Positions 11,118 through 20,548 of a stretch of DNA of 45,316 bases are shown here, in pieces. Below the pieces are notes generated by a model that worked only from the letters and a program-made list of their open reading frames with translations, ran no database searches and was not told where the DNA came from. Both the position numbers and the translations under genes were made by a program. Location: assembly GCA_037447655.1 (NCBI GenBank), contig JBBHKE010000131.1, positions 46,913 through 92,228 on the forward strand, written 5' to 3'. Each line of letters starts with the position of its first letter. Positions within the stretch are counted from its first letter, which is position 1. Source of the stretch: Zygnema cylindricum. Lineage: Eukaryota; Streptophyta; Zygnematophyceae; Zygnematales; Zygnemataceae.

Positions 11118-12495
11118 ATGCAAGGTGTTTTGAAATGAAATTGTATCCCAAAGATTGTTATAAGGCGTGTTTCATTTGTTACCAGGTTTTATAAAAGTGG
11201 CAAGGTTGGTTCAGCCTATACCTTCCTACAATGACTTCTGATTGGCTGAAAGAGATCATTGTTTTCTCATGTAAAAACAGATCGACGATGTTTAAACGTG
11301 ACAAGATGTAGCAAAGTTTGGATTGATATGCTCCCAATTTTTTTTAGGGTTTTCTTGACATGCAGCCAAATGTCATGATTCTTTCAAAAACAAAGTCTGA
11401 TCAACCAAAATTTCAATCACAAAACGAGGTAAAACTGACAAACATTCAGAAACCCACTGTAAAACTGATATTGAACACTAATATTGCATATTTTGTGACT
11501 CACTCATTTCTTGATTCTTAAACCTTGTTCAGCCACGATCACCCACAACGAGACTCTCATGCAAGAAAAGTTTAAATTTTATCGACAATTGATGAGACAA
11601 TTACTGCAGGAACTCGACTATCGAGGCTGATATCAGCCCTCGGGAAAATGAATGGCCCATTCTTCTTCTTTTAAGTAACTATTTCCGAAACATTAATTAA
11701 TGGCCTTTATCACTCATTAATTTGATCCTCGACTCTACAAACGGTGCACACTGTAACACAGTACTACTGGTGTTCTTAAGAAAATAGCGGGACGTGACAA
11801 CCTTCAATTAAGCACAACGACCGTCTCAAAAACAAAAATAGTTGAAAAGAGCAATCGGATTTTATGAGATGGTAGTCATCATAATGACATCCTATTTTTT
11901 GTGGTCCTAAACTCAACACTTTCCAGTCTTTCTTTTTGGAGTACAAGCATTATCCGCCAAGAATTGCACCACTTTGACTTCTTCTCTTCTTCTATCATTT
12001 TTTCCAGAATATAAATCGATAGAAGTGAAACGATTCTTCACTGGAAACCCTAAGTTGAGGCAAGAGTCCATTGAGAAGCTTACAAATGCAACTTTGGATA
12101 GAACTCAGTGGTGTTGTTCCTGCGAAAATTTCCGCATTGTACATCCAACAAATCCCAACAATAAGGAGTTTGGACATTACGGATCCAAAAGGACAATCTT
12201 CCATAGTCAAAAATTCCACCGCCTTAGTCAAAAATTTGACCACCGTTTCCAATTAACCCGGTTTCACGACAAACATAACAATTATTTTCCAACAAAAAGA
12301 AACGGTGACAAATTTCAGAAAAAGTCTCCACATTGGTTAGCGAAGTCCTTTGTAAGAAGATATATCAAGAGCATTGGTGAAAACATCTAGTAAGAAACAA
12401 GTGAATGGTTTCAAAACACTGCAAATTGTCTTAACCAACATACGTTTCAATAAAATTGCATTGTCATTTAAGAAAAATACGAAAAAAAACCTTAC
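11118..12495. other. No recognised gene; one unassigned ORF (11974-12390, +)
   Basis: Mostly AT-rich sequence with no recognised exon. An open frame on the + strand at 11974-12390 (138 codons, rich in K, F and H, no motif I know) follows a good acceptor-like TTTTTTCCAG at 11997-12006. A second + frame and a - frame overlap it, and none stands out as coding. The missing last exon of the complex I gene should lie somewhere here on the - strand. Confidence 0.3.
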
Positions 12496-14021
12496 CTCGT
12501 GAGACTCTCCTTCATGACCATGACCATCGCCATGGCCATGGCCATGGCCATGTCCTTCCCATGGATGACGCCAGCCCTTCACAAAAAAAATAAATAATGT
12601 TTTACTTATTAAAGGCTAAAGACTAATCACCTTCCATTTAAATGTAATAAAACATATGCTGACGCAAAGGCTAGCAGACAAGGGAAGAGGGAAGGAGAGG
12701 GAGAGGGAGAGGGAGAGGGAGAGGGAGAGGGAAGGAGACAGGGAAAGCCAAGAAATTTATCGATTTTAACTAGAGCTGTTAATGCATTCAGTGTATGTGG
12801 GACCTAAACTGGCTATATGATCAAAGGGGCACAGTTGGTAAAGCAAAAAAAAAAAACACTCAGGATGAAGTTTCGGTTAAGATAATCTTGGATTGCTGTC
12901 CCTTTCCACAAACGTTAAATGCTTCTACTAGAAGGAAGTGGTTTGTAAAAGTCTGGTTATAAAACTTACCAAGAGCACGGGACCGTCCTCCTTAGCACGG
13001 TAGAGAATCCAGAACCTGCAAGATGGGTCCATATAGATAATACGAGGATAGCAAAACAATACTGTGAAGATCTACAAGGAACATGGATCAAATATGCGAA
13101 AACAAATGGAAGAGCTATATGCAGTTCCCCCATACTATAAATGTGCGTATTATACTCGAAAAAAAACCATATATTTCGAGTATAAGAGGGGAAACCGCAT
13201 ATAGAGTTACAAATTTGTTTTCGCACATTTGGAACGTTGAAAATGACTGAAAAACGATTGAAAAAACATTGAAATCTAATGCAAATAATGTGGACAAGCA
13301 TAGAAAAGAAACCGCCTATTGATAATGCAAAAACACAGTACAACTAGAAACATTAAGAAGCGAATCTCGGACAAATCTCAGCTAAAGATTCATGTCATAC
13401 AATATTGTAAGATACATGCATTTTACCCAGGAAATAATGTTACACACACAAAAAAATAACATAAAACACTGAAACAAGTTTCTATTCTGCATTTTATTGA
13501 CTGAGGCATAATACTCCCAATTTTTGGACATTGAATAAAAAAGAAAAAAAATAAAAAAATAGCCAGAACTTGTTCTGCAAATACTTTTGGCTTTTAGGGC
13601 AATCATTTGCAGGGGCAAACTCATCATTTGATCATTTGAAACAATTGCATGAAAAGGAAAGAATCGGGAAAAAAACAGTACGCACGGAAAAACCCGGAAG
13701 TTATTACCAGAAAAATAGTACGATGCTTGAAAAAAGAAAACTGAGACACAGGAAACAGTGCAGAAACTCTCTCCTTCTTCACTTGATAAAAAAACATAAA
13801 ATCAGGAGACTGCTTGGAAAAAATAGTCTCCACATTCCCTCTCTCATTATTTCCTCAGCATATTGAAAAAAAAAAAAGTAAAACAAAGAAAGAAACATTA
13901 CCACATGATGGAGGCCATCCCAGTGCCCCACGCCCTGTGCCATCGTTTTGCAGGATGGAGAGTCAGCCCTCCAAATGTGACGCCATGGCCGTCGCCATGA
14001 GCCCCAGCCATATCTTCTTAA
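12496..14021 (-). CDS. NDUFB2: Mitochondrial complex I subunit NDUFB2-like (three exons seen, last exon not located)
   Basis: Minus-strand exons in transcript order: 14021-13902 (ATG at 14011-14009), 13015-12970 and 12576-12496. Phases join exactly: exon 1 leaves two bases of a Trp codon, exon 2 supplies the third, and exons 2 and 3 meet at phase 0. Together they give 79 residues. Blocks match the small plant complex I beta-subcomplex subunit as I recall it: VTFGGLTLHPAKRWH, FWILYRAKEDGPVLL and GWRHPWEGHG, with a His/Gly-rich tail. This accessory subunit belongs to the membrane arm of NADH dehydrogenase in the inner mitochondrial membrane; FWILY is its short hydrophobic segment. An acceptor-like CAG immediately before 14021 suggests a further 5' UTR intron upstream. 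Exon 3 ends at a GTAAGG donor (12495), so a short final exon or an alternative stop remains unplaced. The length is near the family's usual size (about 70 aa). Confidence 0.82.
12520..12556. repeat. CATGGC repeat encoding the His/Gly tail of the NDUFB2-like protein
   Basis: Short tandem ATGGCC/ATGACC units on the + strand. On the - strand they encode alternating Gly-His near the C terminus, a metal-binding-looking tail that the plant family also has in shorter form. Confidence 0.7.
12680..12738. repeat. GAGAGG microsatellite in an intron of the NDUFB2-like gene
   Basis: A run of GAGAGG units on the + strand, i.e. CCCTCT-type on the coding strand of the gene, between exons 2 and 3. Confidence 0.85.
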
Positions 14022-14221
14022 CTGAAAAGGAGAAAAAAGGGGATTTTTTTTTGAACGAGAAAACACGAATTTAGGGTTTCACCATTTGCTTTGTCCTACC
14101 ACAGTTCAAATGTGCGAAACAACAAGAGACTCTATATCGGGATGCATCATATTTAGCACTCGGTTTTTCAAAAAACATCGTCACATCGGTTACCTAGCCG
14201 ATGCGATATGGGTCCCGACCT

Positions 14222-14465
14222 CTACAGTAACTTTCGATTTTGTTACTGGCCCGCTATATACTTCCAAGCAGAGGTCGCAATCGGGTACCTGAAACCGTAC
14301 CTGATTCTTACCTGGACGGCCGCATCGGATCCGGAACGGATTCGGGTGCAAAATTTTGGGGGGCGGCCGGATTCGGCCGGGTGATAGAGAAAAAAAATAA
14401 AAAATCGGGTACGACCTGGTAAGGAAAAAAAAAAATATTGAAGGTTTCGTAGGTACGTTCCACAG
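14222..14465 (+). repeat. GGTCGCAA/CGGGTA family repeat, copy 1
   Basis: From 14269 the sequence reads CAGAGGTCGCAATCGGGTAC, then a GC-rich core with CGGATCCGGAACGGATTCGG, and ends near GGTTTCGTAGGTACGTTCCA. The 14222-14268 leader (ACTTTCGATTTTGTTACTGG) is shared with the copy at 16.8 kb. Other copies are at 16570-16771 (inverted), 16818-17016 and 42941-43150 (inverted), with a disrupted one around 37.3-38.35 kb. No protein is encoded. The type of element is unknown; the CAGAGGTCGC end would suit a hAT-like terminus. Confidence 0.7.
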
Positions 14466-14687
14466 TACACCTTGTATCGCTATTAGTGCTGATGTTTTTT
14501 TCGCCACTGAAAACATATTTTTTACGTACACAATTGTCCGATTTTTTATTGGAGATCGCCAATCGAAAGGTGAGAATCTTACCTTTCAATCGCAACCGTC
14601 AGATTACTAATCTCACAAATGTTTACGGAGAACAGATGTTTGAAGTGCCAAAATAACCATTAAACGCTAATAGCGATACACGGTGTA
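14466..14687. mobile_element. TACACCG-type MITE, about 220 bp
   Basis: Starts TACACCTTGTATCGCTATTA and ends with the inverted equivalent TAGCGATACACGGTGTA, so it has terminal inverted repeats of about 20 bp. The interior is shared with 673-856, 10909-11117 and 17591-17823. It has no ORF. The ends suggest a TA target site (see the 16161 copy). It abuts copy 1 of the CGGGTA repeat on the left. Confidence 0.8.
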
Positions 14688-14695
14688 CCGTACAG

Positions 14696-15081
14696 TACAC
14701 CGTGAATCGTAATTAGAGTAGAGAGAAAATTAGAGTAAAAAAACGAGAAAAATAATTAGAGTTATTAACTCTATTTTTGGGGAAATAACACCTTTTCAAA
14801 AAAAAATTACTCTAATTTATCAATAACTCTAAGTTGGGCGTAAGTTTGGGCGCAGAATATATCTACTGTAAAGTAGGTACAAGCAAAGAATCTGACAAAA
14901 CGTTCAGTTTCACGTCATTATGATGTTTGCACTACGCTGTTTGTTAAAACGCAGTTACATGATAACGGCCTGTATTAAACCATTATTTGTACTTTTTTAC
15001 TTAATAAAGTACAATTTTGCACAGTCAGACACCGACCGTATGCCACACGATTTAAAATGGTACTCTATTAGAGTTATCAAT
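14696..15081. mobile_element. Truncated copy of the roughly 0.6-kb TACACCG element
   Basis: Begins TACACCGTGAATCGTAATTA eight bases after the preceding MITE. Its body matches the reverse complement of 28705-29325, sharing the GACGTCATTATGA, CATTATTTGTAC and AAGTACAATTTTGCAC blocks. It stops where a second element begins with AGTGTTGGGTATCGG at 15082. Confidence 0.65.
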
Positions 15082-15250
15082 AGTGTTGGGTATCGGGTAG
15101 TTTCATATCGCGATAATCTCAATATTCAATATATCGAATATCGATCGAGGAAAGTCCTCGATATATCGTACCGCGACCAACATAAATTATCGCGTTATAT
15201 ATCGCGATATATTGAATTTTATAATTTTTTTTTTAATATGTTGTTTTAGC
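15082..15250. mobile_element. End fragment of the hAT-like AGTGTTG element
   Basis: AGTGTTGGGTATCGGGTA at 15082 matches the inverted terminal repeat of the complete element at 37348-38217. It is followed by similar TATCGCGATA/TATATCG palindromic subterminal sequence. The other end is not present, so the right limit is approximate. Confidence 0.55.
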
Positions 15251-15524
15251 GATAACGAAATTTTTTTTGAAACGCAACGTACGACGTGATTTTCGTTCCG
15301 TACTTCCGTTACTTAAAAGGTAATGCCGCAAAATGTAACGGACGAAAAAGTACTAATACTGTAAGGGCGTGTTCCCATGTAACCGATATTTTGAAACGTT
15401 ATTTTGGAATTTAGCGCTGATGTTGCGGTGTACTTTTCAAAGTGTGCATATGTGAATCGTTACTTGCGCGTTCATTATTTTGAATATGTGGCAGCTGTAC
15501 ACGTCGCCAATACTTGCGAAACCC

Positions 15525-15705
15525 AAACTGCTGACATTTGTAGACGCCAACGATCTCGGAACAAATTGCGGACATTTGTACGCCGCAAAGAGCTCCTGAC
15601 ATACTGGGACAATTGTCGACGCCAACTGTCATTTGTTGAAACCCACACGTAAACGACATAAGCAATCTCCTACATCTACAAAATGACATTTGTAGACGCC
15701 CACAA
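15525..15705. repeat. Irregular tandem repeat around GACATTTGTAGACGCC
   Basis: The motif (TG)ACATTTGTAGACGCC and decayed variants recur about every 40 bases. No gene is recognised in 15250-15750. Confidence 0.5.
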
Positions 15706-15753
15706 GTGGACAACATAAGCAAACGGACAAACACATTTTTTTTCGTGTACTCT

Positions 15754-15959
15754 CCTGTAACAGGATCTTCTACCTCTCAGAAAATCCCATTACTACAAAC
15801 AATTCCAACCACACATTCCACACATTGGAAAACGCACATCCACGTTTGCCAACACTCACATAAGGATAAACTTTAAATTAGAAGAAACTTCTGTCCACAT
15901 AACATTAGCTTGGTCTCTTGCCCTCGTGGCTCAACCCTTCTTATTAAAGTGTTTTCCAC
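15754..15959. repeat. Left arm of a long inverted repeat (pairs with 19683-19894)
   Basis: From CCTGTAACAGGATCTTCTAC to GTGTTTTCCAC the sequence is the reverse complement of 19683-19894 with moderate divergence and small indels. The arm runs into the N gap, so its inner end is not known. It could be the terminal inverted repeat of a large DNA element or two separate insertions. Confidence 0.8.
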
Positions 15960-15969
15960 NNNNNNNNNN
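15960..15969. other. Assembly gap (10 N)
   Basis: Ten consecutive N. True length unknown. It lies at the end of an inverted-repeat arm, a typical place for misassembly. Confidence 0.99.
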
Positions 15970-16056
15970 GAATTTATCACATTAAACAATATAAATACCA
16001 TCGAAAAAGTACAAAATTATCTAATGTACAACGTATGAATAAGCCAATAATTACGA

Positions 16057-16513
16057 TTTGTCGCGTTCCCTTAGATTTGCGAAATGAATAGTGTTTACTA
16101 ACGTGTCAGATTTGCGACGCTTTGTCGCGTTCCCTAAGATTTGCGAAATGAATAGTGTACTACACCGTGAATCATTATTAGCCTTATGTACTCTATATCG
16201 GCACCCCAAAATTTTGACATTGTTACCATAAATATAACAAATTACACTATTTAAGGACATTGACCATAATCTGCCACGTCTCCTAGAACTAAATTTGAAT
16301 TAATGACGCTATTTTTATCTTTACTGTAATCATTTCCATAGTCTAATAACGATTCACGGTGAACCGTGTCAAATTTGCGACGCTTTGTCGCATTCCCTAA
16401 GATTGTGAAATGAATAGTGTTACTACCGTGTCAGATTTGCAACGCTTTGTCGCGTTCTCTAAGATTTGCGAAAAAAATAGTGTTACTACCGTGTCAGATT
16501 CGCGACGCTAATC
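16057..16513. repeat. 62-bp minisatellite interrupted by a MITE
   Basis: Units of about 62 bp of the form CCGTGTCAGATTTGCGACGC..TTTGTCGCGTTCCCTAAGAT..AATAGTGTTACTA occur at 16057-16100 (partial), 16101-16162, 16365-16425, 16426-16488 and 16489-16513 (partial). The array is split at 16161-16364 by a TACACCG-type element. Confidence 0.85.
16161..16364. mobile_element. TACACCG-type MITE inserted in the minisatellite
   Basis: Starts TACACCGTGAATCATTATTA and ends TAATAACGATTCACGGTGAA. The body, with ACTCTATATCGGCACCCCAA and the ATAATCTGCCACGTCTCCT block, matches the copy at 29329-29531. Comparison with uninterrupted units (GTTACTACCGTGTC) places the insertion at a TA, now TA on the left and AA on the right. 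Confidence 0.85.
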
Positions 16514-16565
16514 ATGATGTCAAATACTTCCACGATACCAAAGAGTACAAAGTACAATAATGTTC

Positions 16566-17016
16566 GATTGTGTGGACAGTACAAAATTTTTCATTCTTTT
16601 TTGTTTTTTGGTTGACCGACCGTAACCGACCGTTTTTTTTTTATGGTGAATCAACTGACCGCAAGCGCCCGGCCCTCAAAATTTGGCAACCGATTACGTT
16701 CCGGATCCGGCGAGGGCGGTCGGTTAACGGTCAGTCACGGTTTCGATTGACCATTTGCGACCCCTGCTCTATAATAACTTTCGATTTTGTTGCCGGCCCG
16801 CTATATATACTTCCGATTAGAGGTCACAATCGGGTACAAGAATCTTTAATCGATCCGTACCCGGCCGGCCACGTCGGATCCGGTACGGATTATCCGGGTG
16901 CAAACTTTTGGGGGCCGGCCGTATTCGGCCATGTGATATAGAAAAAAAAAAAAATTCGAGTACGACCGGGTAAGCAAAATAAAATAAAATATTGAAGGTT
17001 TCGTAGGTAGGTTCCA
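16566..17016. repeat. Head-to-head pair of GGTCGCAA/CGGGTA repeats
   Basis: 16570-16771 is an inverted copy (CCGACCGTAACCGACC..GCGACCCCTGC) and 16818-17016 a direct copy (TAGAGGTCACAATCGGGTAC..GGTTTCGTAGG). They flank a short spacer with ACTTTCGATTTTGTTGCCGG. No coding potential. Similar to 14222-14465. Confidence 0.7.
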
Positions 17017-17017
17017 C

Positions 17018-17582
17018 TAAACCGCCAATCGCTAGTAGCGTACAAGTTTCTTTAGCGTATAGGAATAATTACAGTGATTTACGCTAATTAGGAATTTGAA
17101 AATTTTCAAAAAAACGTACATTGTGATTGTTTACTAATGCTAACTTCGGTCTTTGAAAATAAAAAATGTCGGTCGCAAACATGCCTACACTAATATAGGT
17201 ACTTGTACAAAATCTGACAAATCGTACATAAATCGTACTTTCACACAGTCGAAACGTGGTTGTTGGACGAATATGTGCGAACGTGATATTTGACAGCCCG
17301 ATTTCATCCCCTTTTTACAGCGCATATTCTCATGCGTCCGCGGTTACTAAAACTCATTAATAATACTTGTTCACTTAAAAAGGTACGATTTTGTACGATA
17401 TGACGATGTTCGTACACCACACTATATATACGACAACGTATTTTCGTTTTGTACGGTATTTGGAAAAAAACCCCAAACGGCGTAAAGAAAAAAACATAAT
17501 ATGTTATGGTATTTGAGAATTTGAAAACAAAAAAGTGAGACAGAATTATTATACATTAACACTAATAGCGATTGGCGGTGTA
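17018..17582. mobile_element. Full-length 0.57-kb TACACCG-type element
   Basis: The left end TAAACCGCCAATCGCTAGTA and right end CTAATAGCGATTGGCGGTGTA form inverted repeats. Its first 90 bases are nearly identical to the right end of 38372-38592 in reverse. The interior has paired GTAC-rich blocks (GTACAAAATCTGAC, GTACACCACACTA) like the 28.1-29.3 kb elements. No ORF, so it is non-autonomous. Confidence 0.75.
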
Positions 17583-17590
17583 CAGTACAG

Positions 17591-17823
17591 TACAACTTGT
17601 ATCGCTTTTAGTGTTAATATATATATATATTTTTTTTTGCCATTGAAAGCATATTTTTTTCGTACATAATTGTCCGATTTTTTACTCGAGATCCCCAATG
17701 GAAAGGTGAGAATCTTTCCTTTCAATCGCAGCCATCAGATCACTAATCTCACAAGTGTGTACGGATAAAAGATGCTTGAAGTGCCAAAATAAACATTAAA
17801 CGCTAATAACATTATACGGTGTA
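17591..17823. mobile_element. TACACCG-type MITE, sister of 14466-14687
   Basis: Starts TACAACTTGTATCGCTTTTA and ends CATTATACGGTGTA. The interior GAGATCCCCAATGGAAAGGT and CATCAGATCACTAATCTCAC blocks match 14466-14687. It begins eight bases after the preceding element, so elements are packed head to tail. Confidence 0.75.
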
Positions 17824-17852
17824 CCGTAGTGTCAATACTCAATAGTGTACAG

Positions 17853-18115
17853 TACACCGCGAATCGTTATTAGTGTCAAAATTTAAATAGTGTTGAAGAA
17901 AATATACCGTCTTCGATGCTAATTAAGAATTTGAAAAAAAAAGGTTTATGTTAATTTCGGCGTTGACGCTAATTTGGGAATAGCAAAAAAGGAATATTCT
18001 CCGTATGAGTATATACATTAATATATGTAACCGTACAAAATATTAAAAATTGTACGACGTTGCCAAATTAAGTATCCGTACCGGTCAGACTAATTTGCGG
18101 CGGTTACGTGTCAAC
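17853..18115. mobile_element. Left part of another TACACCG-type element
   Basis: TACACCGCGAATCGTTATTA at 17853 matches, in reverse, the right end of the element finishing at 28706 (GTGTCAAA follows in both). No matching right end is seen, so the limit at 18115 is a guess. Confidence 0.45.
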
Positions 18116-18200
18116 GCTAGACCGTGAAGCGTAAACTTTAATCTCAATTTTTTTATGTTTAACGCTTACAGAAGGGACGATTACGCCACGTCCTTCCTTC

Positions 18201-18602
18201 ATGACGTCCTTTTTTGCAGCAAAAACCAGAGCTCCCGCTCAAGTTTTTCCACCTCCGGTTGAGGATGAGATGAAGTGGGGCGAGAGAGAGGGAGAGGGAG
18301 GGGCAAGTGAAGGGATAAGATCACCAAACAACGACACACTCATGGAAGGCGGTGCGGTCAATTTACGCTCACCCTCAAACCCACCACCGGACTCACCTCC
18401 GGACTCACCGCCGGATTCATCGCGCGTGGACCACGCTATTGGCCCGGTGATGAGACGCAAGCTCGAACACGTGTCGACAAAGGTCCCACGCTTTCGGGTA
18501 ATCAACTGGATGATTGCGGATTGTAATGCAAACGACGAGGAGTGCCTTGTTTTGAGGACCTACAACAAGTTTATAGAACACTTTACGGAGGATTATAATA
18601 CA
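18201..18602 (+). CDS. Unrecognised ORF, probable first exon
   Basis: Opens at ATG 18201. A plausible exon end is the GTAAGA donor at 18603; the open frame otherwise runs to 18722. It encodes about 134 residues: a Pro/Ser/Asp-rich low-complexity half with three near-identical PDSP repeats, then a more normal-looking segment (RFRVINWMIADCNANDEECL, then a region rich in F, Y and E). I do not recognise the family. Base composition is richer in GC than the flanks. It lies between the two long inverted-repeat arms and upstream of GCGACGA hairpins, so it may be a gene, or a captured gene, of a transposable element. Confidence 0.4.
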
Positions 18603-18863
18603 AGTAAGAAGTATTACCTTTTATTCTTACCTTATATGAGTTTTTATGGTTGTTTACATTGCGTGTGCTTAGGTATATTTGTCGCTTATACTGTGGCATT
18701 TTCTTTACCTCTACCTTTATGAGTGCGATTCGTTGTCTTTTTTTTTCATCTCCCTCCCCCCCCCCCTTAATGTCGCTATGTTCAATCTTAGTGCACCGTC
18801 TTGGAATACCGACGACGTTGCCTAGGCATAATTTTGCAACAAATGGAAAGTCATCGGTTTGGC

Positions 18864-18883
18864 GGCGACGATATGTCGTCGCC
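18864..18883. other. GGCGACGA/TCGTCGCC hairpin
   Basis: GGCGACGA, a TATG loop, then TCGTCGCC: perfect 8-bp arms. First of a set of related hairpins spread over 18.8-25.1 kb. Confidence 0.85.
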
Positions 18884-19682
18884 TCTTGTTGTATCGTACT
18901 AATATTGATAGCGGGCGGTGTAACAATAATACTGGATTGAACTTGGTCGTAAATGGGTATTTAAAGGATAGGAATATAGAGTTATGAATTTGGTAGACGT
19001 CCGCGAAAGAATCGCACGATTTGGAGTTTTAATTCAAAAGAAATAGCGATGGGTGTATTTAGGTGACAGCGTAGAGTCAAACTAACAAGTGGGTATCATT
19101 GAAACGGGTTAAGGGTCAAATTAGTGCCGAAATTTCGCGTGTACGTTTCATAAAGTACTAATGAAACATTTAGTCGTTTAGTGCGCACCATGTTTCGTTT
19201 CGTACAATTTTTAGTACGAAAAGTCACTTTCACTTAATGGAATTTCGTAGGTAGGTAATGAAATTTGCGAAGCACGTTCGTGCGAAGTCGCGTTTCGTTT
19301 GGCGCGCACTTTTGCACGTAAATGTTACGTAGCGAAATGTAGCGTTTGATTGGTTGGTAAATGCTACGTAGTTAGTAAGAGATTTCGCACGTTTTTGCAT
19401 TGGTCAGTCTGAGTCCTAGCTGATCAATGACTGGCCCAGGTAAAATCTGATCAACAGAGCGTTGACTCTGGCCTGGCGAGTCCAGGGCGATGATGGATAA
19501 ATAGTGAAGTATAAGAGAAGAGAAGACATCTTTTCCTTAGAAAAGTTTGTGGAAATTCTGACTGATCTTGGTCCTGAGCGATTAAAACCAAATTGGAGCA
19601 TTGGCATTTTGGCACTGAAATCTCTTACAAACTAAGTAGTGTTTTAGTAGTTAAGGGATATAATTATTAAGAGTGGAGAGCA
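18884..19682. other. No gene seen
   Basis: Contains CpG-containing short repeats (TTTCGTTTCGTAC, GCGAAGCACGTTCGTGCGAAG) and AT-rich sequence, but no exon or RNA gene I can support. Confidence 0.5.
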
Positions 19683-19894
19683 GTGGAAAAGACTTTAAAA
19701 AGAAGGGTTGAGCCACGAGGGCAGGAGACCGAGCTAATGTTATGTGGACAAAAGCTTCTTCTAATTAAAAGTGTATCCTTATGTGAGTGCTTTCCAATGT
19801 GGATGTGAATTTTTCCAATGTGTGGAATGTGTGGTTGAAGTTGGTTGTAGCAATGGGATATTCTGAGAGGTAGGATATCCTATTCTATTACAGG
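19683..19894. repeat. Right arm of the long inverted repeat
   Basis: Reverse complement of 15754-15959 over about 210 bases. It includes GGTTGAGCCACGAGGGCAGG and GCTAATGTTATGTGGACA. The arms are separated by about 3.7 kb plus the gap. Confidence 0.8.
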
Positions 19895-19937
19895 CGGCCA
19901 CATTGGAGCGTCGGTGCATGGTCGATGAAATCAACTT

Positions 19938-19970
19938 GGCGACGACAATTCGTCGTCGCTTGTCGTCGCC
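19938..19970. other. GGCGACGACA/TGTCGTCGCC hairpin
   Basis: 10-bp perfect arms around 13 bases that themselves contain TCGTCGTCGC. It lies just outside the long inverted-repeat arm. Confidence 0.85.
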
Positions 19971-20548
19971 ACAACAATGGAAGTTTCAAAATATAAAAAC
20001 GTGCATGTTTCATTTTTTTGTCCTTATTTAGTACATTAAATATGAACATTTTTTGTCCTTAGTTAGTAAATTAAATATGAATATTTTTACAGTTGACGAC
20101 GCTTGGTCGTTGCCTCATTTTTGGAATCGCGGAATCATTGAACCTCGTCATTTTTTCATTTAGATTCGTCGTCCCATTGTTGGTAAATCCGAAAACATTA
20201 GGGACGCGACGACTTCCTTATGTCGCGGACCACACACTATGTAAATATATTTTGCACCAGGTTCCCTCTATTGGAATCTTCTAATCATTGAACCGCGTGA
20301 CCTCCATAATTCGTTTCGTCGCAGACTGTTGGAATGTTCAAAATGATTGGAGTCGCGAGGACTTCGTGTCGTCACAACCGTTCGATCTGTAAATATATTT
20401 TGAACACATTTATTATATGAAATTTTCATACGTTATTTCATCGTAAGTACAGTCATTTTTAGGTCAAACTTTTGTATTCTCGTATCCTTTTGTGTAGCCG
20501 CCTCTTCTCCTACATTTTTTATATCACGTGAAGCTAATATCCTAGAGG

